NCBI GenBank assembly: GCA_050084515.1 | Contig: CM114271.1 | Coordinates: 30,690,001-30,754,000 of the forward strand | Direction of reading: 5' to 3' | Source of the DNA: Blasia pusilla | Lineage: Eukaryota; Marchantiophyta; Marchantiopsida; Blasiales | Length of the DNA stretch: 64,000 nt | Part shown: positions 36,087-47,700 of the stretch, one piece after another | Layout: the number at the start of each line of letters is the position of its first letter | Numbering within the stretch: position 1 is the stretch's first letter | The notes under the pieces: model-generated | Seen by the model: the letters and a program-made list of their open reading frames with translations, nothing else | What the model was told of the DNA's origin: nothing | Databases searched by the model: none | Program-made: the position numbers and the translations under genes

Positions 36087-37840
36087 ACGAGCCTTCTCAC
36101 CAGCGGACTGAGACTAAATGCCAACTGCAGCAAACAGTGACCGAGTCTTGGTCTAGCATGTAAGCATGCTACAACCTTTCTCAGAGATACCGCTGGGCCT
36201 ATACAGACAGAGACCACAATCCAAGCGCCGCACTCCAACAAGAGTACAGAACAGAAGCCTACCCACCTCAGTACTAAACCAGGTCATTGACATAAGGCAA
36301 CCAATGATGCTAACCTTGAACGAGATTGCCCAAAGGACATTGTATTCCATGGGATACACAGATCTTATAGAGGGAGAGGTAAGGAGGGTACGAGAGTCTT
36401 CGTGTCGTTGTTGTCCCTTGAGGAAGACATCCAAGCCAATGTTCGGAGTAATGTCGAGGAAGGGGGATCGATGAATGAGATTTTCTTGCTCCAGTCGCGA
36501 TGCTCTTGTTATGCACGAAAGGTAATTTCTCTCAAAGTTACCGATTATTTCTTCCCCTCCCAAAGTATAACATGTCCATTTTTCATTCTTCAATGAGGAG
36601 TGATATCCCAAGTCCTCCTTGAACTAACTCCCACTTCTATATTAAAGGGTTAAATAATGTCCCACTCCTCATTTATCCCCTCTCTGCATTATTAATAAAA
36701 CCACTTCCCCTCTTCCAATATTCTAATTCATTCTCTTATCCCAAATGTGTAGAGGGCACTAACGGGACAAAAAATACCCTTGTTATAGTGTTAGAATCTT
36801 AGAGACACTTGTGCACATGTTAGATTTGCTTCAAAAATTGTAGGGAGAACTTGTTAAATTTTTCTTGGCTTTTTATTCATTTTCTTTTTTTGTGATTTCA
36901 ATGGGGTTTGAAAAAATCGAAAGTTATTCCTTTGGGTTAAGGTCGACCTCCTAAACTCATGGGGAAGTCCCATATAAATGGATCGAGGCTATCATAGGAG
37001 GATTATCTTATCTCCCCATCTATATTATATTGTCTCTTTGTTTTGCAACCTCCTTTTCAGTCAATAAGATTGTTCATTTTCTTAACTTATAAATAAGATG
37101 GTTCGATATTAATTTAAAAGATAATCAAAAAATTTAAAAACTAATAAATATTTTAAAAACTGATTTAAACTCTAACATGACACATGCTTATACATTATAA
37201 ATAATAAATCAAAATTATTTTTTTAATCCGACACCCATTTCAGATGGATTAGTCAACTTTGTGAGCAGGATTATACGATGCTGCATGGGACTGGTAAAAG
37301 AATCGCCGAAGTGCGTGGCTACATTTACTTCCAGTGCGAAGCGTTGCCGAACTGCACAGAGTTCCTGCAGTGGAACTTCCAGGTGATCGATCGAGCTGGA
37401 TTTCATGGACGACCTGCAACTTGAGTAATTGAGAGTTCCTACAGACTGGAGAGTTTTGACTCGCACACCACGCTATTCCAAGGTCTAAGGTTTTTGGAGG
37501 TATTCAACAAGACGTACAATAAGCCTTAAAGAGCGGTCCTCTATTCTCGTATTCCATCGCTCGATCCTTCGTCCGAAAGAAAGACTTCTATTTTGTGTTA
37601 CTCTTCTGCGAATAGATCCAAACTATTTCGACTCTCACTGCAAGTCCGAATTTGAATTCGCACATTTGCAAATGCTATTGGGGGGCCGACGGGTATCAAA
37701 CTTCGGAGAAACCGCGTTTCCAGATCATGAAAATGTGCGCCAAGCTGGAAACCAGATTCTGTTCCCGAGTTTGACCTTGCATCGCGATTCGAGGTACATC
37801 CTCATGAGCCAGAGCATTTCTTCCAGATCCAAGACTCGAG
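36087..37840. other. Spacer upstream of the lipid-transfer-like gene
   Basis: 36,100-37,200 holds decayed sequence with shadow frames and an AT-rich stretch. From 37,220 the base composition rises, suggesting promoter-proximal sequence, but I see no supportable coding unit before 37,944. Confidence 0.45.
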
Positions 37841-37846
37841 TATAAA
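37841..37846 (+). promoter_or_regulatory. TATA box candidate for the gene at 37,944
   Basis: TATAAA lies about 100 bp upstream of the chosen ATG in otherwise non-AT-rich sequence, a reasonable plant core-promoter position. Confidence 0.45.
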
Positions 37847-37943
37847 GCTCCCTTACTTCTGCAAGGAAGCGATCGGTTCTTGAGATCTGATTTTGTACAC
37901 CTGAGGCTCGAGATCGAAAAAAGTGACCAGAGTCGGTCGCATC

Positions 37944-38906
37944 ATGGGGAAGATTGAGATGGCGTCGAAGATGGGGGTTTGGACCATATGCTTGCTCGCT
38001 GTTGTGGGGATGACCTCAGCCCGTAACATGCACAGTCCATCGCAGTACTGCTCTTCCGAAAGAGAGTTCGCAAAGTGCGGGAACTTCGTGAGAACGGACT
38101 CCAACTCGACACGGGATTCTTGTCCGAAGTTCAACTCCCCGTGTTGCAAATTCGTGAGAAAGGAGCCTCTGGAGTGCTTCTGCAGTGCTGCGAACCATTT
38201 GACGTTCAAGTCCTTCACTGTGAACATCACCAAGGCCCTGGCATTGCCTCACAAGTGCAATAAGGTCAACAGCAAGGGCATCGGGTTGGAGTGCGAAGGT
38301 GAGGACCGACAGTTCTCCTCTATCAAATCGTTCCATAACTTCACTCTGGTTCCCTTCTTTGTGCATATGTTGACAGCAATTTATAAGTCTCGAAGCTGTA
38401 ATTTATGTATTGAATCGAGTCAGTTCCATTTCATTCACTCTTCAACTCAGAATCTGAGTCTTCCGAGAATCTGAAGCGTACATCATCTGTAACTTATCTC
38501 TGCTCTTGGTGTATGTACATTTGCAGCCCGGGCACCGCCTCCACCACCAGCGTACATTTCCGAGTCTCCACCTCCGCCTTCTCCCCTAGGCTCCCCACCT
38601 CCTTCCCCACTAAGCTCCCCACCTCCTTCCCCACTAAGCTCCCCACCTCCTTCCCCCCTAAGCTCCCCACCTCCTCCACCTCTAATCTTTCGCTCTCCAC
38701 CTCCTCCTCTCTTTACATCTCCACCTCCTCCACCTCTAATCTTTCGCTCTCCACCTCTAATCTTTCGCTCTCCACCTCCTCCTCTCTTTACATCTCCACC
38801 TCCTCCACCTCTAATCTTTCGCTCTCCACCTCCTCCTCTCTTTACATCTCCACCTCCTCCTCCTTCTCCTATAAGTCCTCCACCGATGGAGGGAGAAATG
38901 GAGTGA
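37944..38906 (+). CDS. Secreted eight-cysteine (LTP-like) protein with proline-rich tail
   Basis: Two-exon model: exon 1 37,944-38,298, intron with GTGAGG donor and TTGCAG acceptor, exon 2 38,527-38,906, 244 residues. Residues 1-26 are a signal peptide (hydrophobic core, cut after TSA). Residues 36-117 carry the plant eight-cysteine pattern C36, C45, CC67-68, C-F-C 78-80, C105, C117, plus an extra C60. This is the non-specific lipid-transfer/hydrophobic-protein fold, which binds acyl chains in the wall or cuticle. Exon 2 adds about 125 residues of SPPPSPL and SPPPPPLIFR/SPPPPLFT repeats, extensin-like, ending MEGEME. There is no hydrophobic end, so a GPI anchor is unlikely. The intron phase fits and opens a continuous proline-rich frame, which supports the splice. 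Probably an extracellular matrix protein; ligand unknown. Confidence 0.75.
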
Positions 38907-40369
38907 TAGACCCACAACCGACAGTCTTTATTGCTTGCTCTGAATGAAGGCTGTCCTCACTTGAGGTTGGTAAAATTCCTCGCCTGAGCCGGGACTGTTC
39001 CCAAACTCTGCAGTCCTTCCTCCTCTTATTCATGTTGTTTAGCTCTCCACTCCTCGGTCTCTGACATTGAGCCCTCCACCTCCAGCTTTCATCTTGAGCT
39101 CCTGCATACCCTCTCGTATCGACTTCTCCAACTCCTCCGCCGACCTTTGCTAGTGGGGATTCCCGTAATTCCCCTCGTGTGCCGTTTGCACCACAAGCCA
39201 GCGCTGGGCAAAGCGACCCATGAGATTGGTCGATATGGCGGGCCGGGCATTTAGGGTTTTGGGCAAGGCAGCAGATTTGAGCTTTGAGCGGTCCTATGAA
39301 TGAGCTGAGAATGGGCAGCGATTCTCAACGGGGACTCGTAGCCGAAAACCGTGATCTAGTGTCCCAACTCCTGAAAGCACGCTATCTTGATTCACCATCA
39401 TCTCCACCACCTCCTTGACTCCGATCGAGCTCCTGTCCCATGCTTGATCTCGCAGTGGAAACTGCGCTTAAATGAACTTCTCTGGGTGAGAGATGTACAT
39501 TCATCCGACTACCAGAGACAACTCTTTCTCTTCTGGCTCTCTTCAGGGTTTCGCGCACTTCAATCCGATTCTTCTCCAGTACCAAACACCACTGCTCGTG
39601 AGGCACGGACCGAGTATGGTTTAATTGGTATGCGGGAGGGCTCTGGACGGCGATCCACGAATGCATCATTTTCGGTTCTATATTTTTGGCTCTTAGAAAA
39701 AACAATAACAAGTTTGAAGTCGAAAAGGTGTCCATGGTTTTGGCTCGACCGAGGACTATGGCAACGAAGATGTTCGCGACCGCTGAAACTGTTTGAAACA
39801 TATAGGAAAAATACAAGATTTATATGCATTATACATATTAAACTTCCGATCACGTCTCGTAGTCCTAACGTGTAATTGAGATCGTGGACCCGAATAAATG
39901 GACGGATGAATAAGAACCACAGGACGACGGGCCCTGCCCCGCCCCACCCCATCCCACCCCACTGGCGTTTGTCTCTTTTCTACTCGAACACAAAAGGAAA
40001 TTAAGGAAGTAATTTTAGGTAGACAAGGGTAATAATTTAATTAAACCCCTAACTTTTAATTGACCTTGAAGATCATATTGGCTTATCAAAGGATTTCTTT
40101 AAGGATTTTTTTTCATTGGAAGACAGATGGAATTATCCTATGCCCCCAAGTGTCCAAGCGAAGTGCTGGAAAATAAAAGACACACTCTCTCGTGCATGAC
40201 ACAAGCAGCCCGTATCATGCACGGGAAGGAAAGGATTAATCATATTCACAAAAAAAAACATTTTTTCTGTCCGTAGAAGGGGAAAATATTTTCTTGTTGT
40301 CCTGTTGCCACATGTCAAATAAAGAGGTGTTTGCAAAAATCAAGAAGGCATTCTCAATAATAATACAAA

Positions 40370-40412
<43 letters not shown>

Positions 40413-41733
40413 TACACACCCATAATAACATAGAAATAATTTTTACTATTATTGTCAACATAATAATCACAATAGGATAAAAGAACAAGTAACAAGGAAG
40501 AAATGATAAGACTTTTATTATTTGGCTTTTAAAATGCTTTTATGCGTATAGAATTTAAGGGAAGAAAAGAAATCACTTTACATTTTAAAGGAGAAGTGAA
40601 ATAACTACTATGGATCTTTTTGTGATGCACAAATAATGATGGATAATTTAAATTATCCATCATTAACGTAAAAATTTGATTAATAATTTAACCAACCCCT
40701 AGAATTGTAAAGTGATTTCTTACATCAATTTTGAATGATCCTATTGTTTGAGAGATCAAATGACATATGGATTGAAAAGGTCATTTGTCAAAAGGAGAAG
40801 TGTTTGAGAATCAAGAGGGCATTCTCCAATAATAATTCACTACTCCCCAAAAAATAGAAGAGTGAGGTATTTATTATGGGATTAGTGGAGAAGTGGAATA
40901 TTTACAAACGCTAAAGCTAGTTTATATAATTAACATATCAAGAATTAAAATGATGAAATATGAGGATTTCTTATTTCAATGAAAGTCTCCTAAGGATTTT
41001 TAAAAATTATTTTCTTAGAATAAATAAATTTTGGGCATGCCATTGATGGTGATTTCAAACACACTTCTACAAAAGGAAATTACATTGTTTGAGTGGGCAT
41101 ATTTCCTCCAAAAAGAAAAAAAAATCCTTTATTTTTAAAATTGTACCTCTTCTTTCACCTTCATTATTTAGGAAAAATAAATTCAGCTCCTTCCCTTCTA
41201 AACCTTTTAGACCACTAATATGTGAATATCCTCATAATTATAAAAAAACAAATTTTATCTTCCAGATTTCTTTATTTCAGGAAAACTTATATCAGCATTC
41301 TCCATTAGAAAAACCCTTCCATCTTCCTTCTTTTGACATCTTACCTGTAAAACATTTATGAAATTCAAATTTTTAAAATAAAAAATGCACATGGGTCCAA
41401 TCCACACATATGAGCCTCAAATGGTAATATTAATAATTTTCTAAATAAAACTAAGAAAAAGCTGGTATCTTCCCAAAGAATACTTCAATGTTAAATAACC
41501 GATTCAAAGACAAGGAGGTAACCGTTTGTGAGACACACATCCCCGTTGATGATCATACATCCATCATTCGATCTATGAAGGGGTAACTCCCAGCCACTTT
41601 GTTGCTTATGATATTTGGGCGGGTCATTCCTAATATTAAAAACGTGAGGTCAAACACATCCTCCACATCGGCATTACGAACGTCCTAGAAAATTTATATA
41701 TACAAATATTTTACACTATAGGCCAGACGTGAT
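38907..41733. other. Spacer between LTP-like gene and tRNA
   Basis: 38,907-39,960 is mixed sequence with overlapping frames (39,382-39,952 on both strands) without a recognisable motif. 40,000-41,700 is AT-rich, with a decayed Helitron-like segment near 40,690-40,850 and the TA repeat listed separately. Confidence 0.45.
40378..40410. repeat. (TA)n microsatellite
   Basis: About 16 uninterrupted TA units in an AT-rich spacer. Confidence 0.95.
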
Positions 41734-41818
41734 CCGACCTTAGCTCAGTTGGTAGAGCGGGAGACTGTAGTGAGTAGCAGCTATCTCTAGGTCGCTGGTT
41801 CGAATCCGGCAGGTCGGA
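41734..41818 (+). tRNA. tRNA-Tyr (GUA) with a 12-nt intron
   Basis: The acceptor stem CCGACCT/AGGTCGG is complete with discriminator A. The D arm (GCTC/GAGC), anticodon stem GGAGA/TCTCT and T arm (GCTGG/CCGGC with TTCGAAT) all pair. The anticodon GTA is at 41,767-41,769. The intron TGAGTAGCAGCT (41,771-41,782) follows position 37, where nuclear tRNA-Tyr introns of plants are found; removing it leaves 73 nt. The internal A box (TAGCTCAGTTGG) and B box (GGTTCGAATCC) for RNA polymerase III are intact. CCA is not encoded, as expected for a nuclear gene. Confidence 0.96.
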
Positions 41819-42454
41819 CGAAAGTCTTCCGTGACAGAGTTTCGTCGGTGGGGCACGAATGAACTCGTGTACGACTGCGTGGTTTATTCGTCCTATACTA
41901 TCTTTGACACGTATCTTTTTTAGCCAGAATAATACATCTATTAATTGGCTAGTACTGCTTAATGGTTAGGTCCGCGTGGTCCCACGGGAGGTCTGGTTAA
42001 ATCTTCTCTCAAAATGAAAGGGTATATAGAGCTTCAGTTCACAAACTCGTGGGAGTACGTACAAATGGTGAGTCTACATTCAAAGCAACTGAAAGGTAAA
42101 CGTGTGCTCGACAGATCTTGCTTTTATGGCCCAACACTTTTTTCATGTGCTCCATTTGCTCTCTTTTGAAGTCCTTGTGACTACTTCATACCTCGTGCTC
42201 TCCAGATCAAGACGCAAGAAATGCATTTGCTCTCTCCATCGATACGGGCATTCAGATCCGGGTAGCAATCTGCGGAGGTATCATCTACAGGTAGAAATAC
42301 TGTCTTAAAACAGGTAACCCATCCGTGCGAGGAACGATTGTCAGGTTACTTTCCAATCTCTATGATTCATTCAAGTAGGCCAGCCATTCCGATTGCTTGG
42401 ATCGCCTTTAGCAGGGTCCGGGAAGTTTTCACGTGAGAATTGTAAAGTCTTTTT

Positions 42455-42545
42455 AGAAGGAGAGTCTATATATTCCGTCGGATTTTGGATTGAAAAACTG
42501 AGTCGGTCATTTTAAAATTTTATAGCTTAACTCGTAACCCCTTGA
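42455..42545 (+). repeat. Dispersed repeat shared with 49,440-49,545
   Basis: The two places share a TATATATTC-GTCGG-TTTTGG segment, then a spaced ACTCGTAACCCC / ACACGTAACCCC segment. Divergence is high, and the element type is unknown. Confidence 0.45.
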
Positions 42546-42932
42546 GATGAAGGTCTACGGAACTCGGAACGGGAGTGGTGGACTGAATCTTTTTGCACAG
42601 CCGTCAGGACGAAAGTTAAGTTTCAGGACAATAGGGTGCGGGGTGCCGAAAGAGGTAGACTTTTGCCTCTTACGGCCAGACGTAAAGGCCTGTTCCCAGT
42701 CTATTTACCACATATCACGCGATAAATATGGGACCTGAAGAGATGAGGACACAGAGCACCGTCCTTCTCTAACGGCCGGAGACGCCCGACGACTTACGTC
42801 CTGCCATTTGAGACGCAGTGATGTAGTTGCCCATGCAGCTGCAGCGAGACTCATGCGGGTTGGTTTTACTTTGGTTCTCCAGAGGAGGGTTGCGCCGGCG
42901 AAGGATTTAGTGCAATACCAATGCGACGCTGG

Positions 42933-43040
42933 GAGGGCCTTAGCAGCGAGCTGCTAAGTGGGGCCCTCACCCAGAAAGAAATAAGATTAATAAGATTAAT
43001 ATCTGATACGAGGGTCGATGACACTCGTATCAGATATTAA
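42933..43040. repeat. Two adjacent hairpins
   Basis: First hairpin: GAGGGCCTTAGCAG (42,933-42,946) against CTGCTAA and GGCCCTC (42,951-42,968) with a 4-base bulge and a CGAG loop. Second hairpin: perfect 17-bp arms TTAATATCTGATACGAG (42,996-43,012) and its reverse complement (43,024-43,040) around an 11-nt loop. They are 27 nt apart. Confidence 0.93.
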
Positions 43041-44778
43041 ACTGATAAGAACAGATACAACACTTGACTTAAGCTAAAAGGCAGAGAAAGGTTACCATCT
43101 CCGCCAGAAGTCTGGGGACTATATACTTCAATAAATTCTCTGAGATATACTTATCTTATGGGTTATATGTAGGCAATCTAGTGTCCGGATTCCAGAAGCG
43201 TTTCTCGGAATTAGGAGAGAGAGGACGGAAGGAGCGGCGTCTTCGACAATATCGAAAAAATGCCGAACTGATCGGGCATCATCTCTTTGAGTGTAAGGCG
43301 AGGAATAATTCAACACTTTCTCTACGGAGGAAGTATTGAGTCATGGTAAGCTGGGTGATCGTACGAGAACGCAATGGACGGGTCCGTCCGGGATCCGCTC
43401 CGTCCATCGGATCATGGTCATCTACAGATCCTGTTGAAGAGTTTCTCGATGGCAAATGCTCCTCCGGGAAAACATGAATTCTTGCTCCCGTGAATTTTCA
43501 AGTGCGTCTTGACACTGCATGTGCAGTTGATGGTTGAAGGACATCTCTACAACCGGAGCACTGGAGGCGCTTTGTTATTGAGAATCCACGACTTTCAGCA
43601 CGACAAACAATCTACACGAACTTTCTTGTCCACCGACAATGTTTGATGATAAATTGTCTTGGACGCTTGGTGTAAAAGAGGAAGCTAAAATTCGCTGCGT
43701 CTGATTTCCATGTAATGAACAGTGGATCCACCGAAGAGGTGGTCGATTTGCTCCGGAGGTCTCTCATAAGTTTTCACGACGGTGGAGTCCTTATTCGGTG
43801 TGAAGATTAGCTTCTGATCTCTTCAGTTGACTTAAATTCGTATGAACAACGCCGGTCTACCATCCTTCAAGTTCATCGCTTACACTTCAACCTTATAACT
43901 TTCTCTTCATACTCTCAGGCAAATTTGGTGAGAAAATTCTAAATTCTTAAAATTTGCCAACGAGTAAATGTCCTCCAGGACTCAAATAAACTTTTTATTC
44001 CATCAGCTTACTATCTTCTCTGCCGTTCGACGAGGTTCATCCGCAGCAAGTACAGATGTTTACAAGCTCCGAGCCATTCCATGGACCGCTGAACTCTCTC
44101 TAGGTCCAGGCACAGCTTTTGGCTCAGCCATTGCAGGCACAGGAACACACTTATCAAAATGTTAGTGGCAAGCTTGTGACCACACACCTTGATGGGAAAA
44201 AGGTAAAGTCGTTGGGGAACAAAAGACGGCTCTCCATCCGATTTTCAACAGCTCTCCAGAAGATTTCTTATGGTTCCTTCTTGTTGTATTATCTTACTTC
44301 TGATTAATGTTATTCTTGAGAAGATACTAAAACTCCTGACATTCCATTGTTCCTCGACCAGGAGGTCAGATTCGTGCATTGCACTGCTATTGATTTCGGC
44401 TTTTATCCTTCTTTCCACTTAGCTTGTCCTTTGTAAACAGCAACCAAGTTTAGATTTCTGCTGTCTTCAGCATGCATTGGGCATTCCAACCCTCAGGCCC
44501 AGATATTAGCCTGAATACACTGATCACTCTTTGCTTACTCCAAGTTCATCAGTATCATGTGTACTACTAATGAAGTCTGAAGAGGCAGATGCACTACCAT
44601 ATGCACAGAGGCCCTCCTCAATCCAGACACGAGGAGGTCAAGAGGCAAAGAATTAATTCGCCTTGAGCACAGGTATTGAAAGGAATGTAGAGTCTCTCTG
44701 CCGGTGGAGTAGTAACCCTCCCATACAGACACTGGAGAGCTCTATTGACCTACAGTGAGTGAATTCGATGCTGATGTA

Positions 44779-47700
44779 TCACAGAGGCACATCTATGGGA
44801 AAGTCCTGAGGACACTTCTGGGCAGCCTTGCGAGCAAGGTCTTCTTGCTCCAACAAATTCTTGGGAACAGAGTCATATACGTCACTGAAGAGGTCTCGGA
44901 GTGGTGGCTTTGGCTTTGCGTCTGCAGCAGCTAAGCATGCTATCACCTGGACACACAAGGGAATCATGAGTAGCCTTACACTCTTACATACATGCAGATG
45001 TACATGACATCCTTCAAATTACTCAAACGACAATTTGAGCTTAAGACAAAGCTGGTTCATTCAGAGGCTTGTTTCTTTTATTACTGATTCGGGCAGCCTG
45101 TTGTGCAAGTGTCCCTTTGATCAGTAAGTGGACATGCTTTACTAGTTGACCAGAATGCAACAGTCAGTGAACTCTTGAGCTTCTCAATACTGCCTTCAAC
45201 GGCACATCCGTTCAGATAAACTTACCTCATTCCTGAGTTCTCTTCTTAGTTGATCATCAACAGCACTGTTCCACCAGCCCTTCGTTTCCATCCACTTCTT
45301 AAAGCGTTGCACACCATCACGTCTTTCACTCCAAAATCGTATTTCAGCAATTTCACGATACTTGGCAGAATCATCGCTAGTAGAATGGTGGCCTACACGG
45401 TATGTCATGAGCTGCACACAAACCTTCATTTTTAAATAAAAGGTTACCGAATTCTGATCAAAAGAATTTCATGACTTTCAATAGGTACTACGTCAAACTC
45501 ATTCAGAGGATACCTCAATGAGGATGGGTTCATTGTTGTTGACAGCAAGCTGCCGAGCAGCTTTCACAGCAGAGTAAATTGCTAGGGTGTCATTTCCATC
45601 CACGCGAATACTCTTCACTCCATATGCCTGGCCTCTACCAGCAATGCCATCTCCTGAAGTACGAGAGCAGGAAATGTCAGCAAGTGCATAACTACCCAGT
45701 ATAACTACCCAGTTGAACTCAGAAGATTAAGAATCAAGTGGACTGGATATTCCATGATTTGAGGCTCTCAAGACTATGATGCCCCATCTAGATTTTGGAA
45801 TATTGCTGATCTAGATTTTGGAATATTGCTGATAGGGTTGTTTAGTTCTTCGTAAACTTTTGTCCACAATCATTTCCATGCTTTGAGTAATAGTGCAACT
45901 TGATCACGTGGCATATCGTCTATGTATCCTAGACTCGATGCGGAGACCAGTTGGACAAAATTCAGCACTCAAGCAAATCAAAACATGGATGGAGACAATC
46001 CAAGAAGTTATGTGACACTCTGAGTGCCACACATGATTCTCTGGCATGGCAAGTGGAAGTAAGGTTTATGCCTGGAAAGCCCCAATGCGTACACTCACTT
46101 TCGACCTGGGATACGAGCAGGTCACTACACATATGAGTAACTCTCATGAGTAACTCCAGCAAGTACTGTGTGATGTAGTATTTAAATGCCTTTTATTTAC
46201 TCAGGTAAACCTTGCTGTTCGTACTTTGGAGTAGAAAATATGCTGGCACGCCCCACTAAGAAACTTTGAAAAACAATTGCATACCATCCTACGAAGGATC
46301 CCACAGTGAAACGCCTCACCTCTATACTGCTCAGCAGGAGGTGTGCTGATTGCCCAGCCATTATTGCGGCAAATGAAGAGAACCGGCACCTCCAACACTG
46401 CTGCAAAGTTGACAGCTGCATGAAAGTCTCCCTGTGCACAAATTGAGTTTACTAGGCGTTCTAAAACTCTTGCTCAAGTAGGTCAGGTCAGAAAGAAACA
46501 GAAAATTATAGACCTGGTGTGTTGGGAAAAATGGAGTTTTTTCCAACACACCAGTGAAAGCAGATGTCCTCGGGCAATAAACAAAATCAATTTAACAGGG
46601 GTTCTGGGGCGCAAAGTAAATTTCAACTCAGTTAGAAAGTACCTCACTAGCTGCACCCTCTCCAAAAAAAGCAACACTACATCGTTGCTCCTTGTCCATT
46701 TTCAAGCTATATGCTGCTCCGACTGCATGTGGAATTTGCGTTCTGCCAATTAAGGCCATTCTATGAAACAAAGTCCCAAAAGGCAAAGCCTTACGGAATC
46801 TGACACTTTGAACCCCATAGGACGAGAAGGAAATAGCGAGTTCTTGAAGATCGTGGCATGGATGAAGACAAGATGTAGATGTGTTATACATACCCTAGCA
46901 CAGATGACACAGTGAAATAGTGGAGTTTGTCTGACCCGTAATGAATAGGCATCTGTCGACCTTTGCCATGACCTTGATAGTTACCAACACACTGGTCAGC
47001 AAACTCTTCCAGCCTGAAGCCTCGCCATAACAAGACACCAGGTTCACGATACTGCCATGAACCAGCTGGTGTTTCAATATTTTGATGAATAGCGAGGATC
47101 GAACTGTCCATTGATAAAGCTTTTGCACAGGTTACTCCCAAGGCTAAATTCAATTACTGACAAAAGAATATGCACACTTCACCCAGAGGTTCTGGAACAG
47201 ATATTCTTCGTTCTTGCAGGTGTACTGATTCTTGAGTGGGCTATATCAACCAATCTACTTCCTCAGCATAAGACAAAAAGGATTTTTTCATGGCAATCAT
47301 CAGTGTGAGATAAAATGGCGAACTCCCCCACTCATAAACTTCTAGTCTTTGTGATCTGATCAAGGAGGCACGTTCACCAACTGCTTACCTGAGGGAACAC
47401 AGCATCTGTATCAATCAAAGCTGCAGCACAGGCAATATTGAGTGCCTCCTCACCCGTGCACGTAGCGTAGAAACCAAATCTCCCTTGTCTTTGTGCATTG
47501 TAGAAGATTTCGTCGAGTACTTGCAAGGTGACCATATCTTTGTACATTTTTTGAGCCAATGGCTTGTCCAACTACATAGATGGAGTCCAATATTACAAGT
47601 ATTACAAGCGTCTATTCAGAATCAACATAACATTCCATGAAAAAGTGCTCCAACAAAATGGGTTGCCGGAGAAACAAGAATCGCAACCCACCCCTGAACC

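Larger units (their letters stand above)
41819..44778. other. Spacer between tRNA and the E1 alpha gene
   Basis: Mixed-composition region. Short frames (43,968-44,165; 44,119-44,307) have no recognisable domain. It contains a dispersed repeat and two hairpins listed separately. 44,350-44,778 is probably the 3' flank of the E1 alpha gene. Confidence 0.45.

Noticed and set aside
38483-38917. Gly-rich 144-codon frame on the - strand and a Ser/Thr-rich + frame
   Set aside because: Both are shadows of the proline-rich exon, which is in the frame set by the spliced upstream exon.
39382-39952. Pair of long overlapping frames (130-162 codons)
   Set aside because: No motif on either strand, no splice support, and the strands shadow each other.
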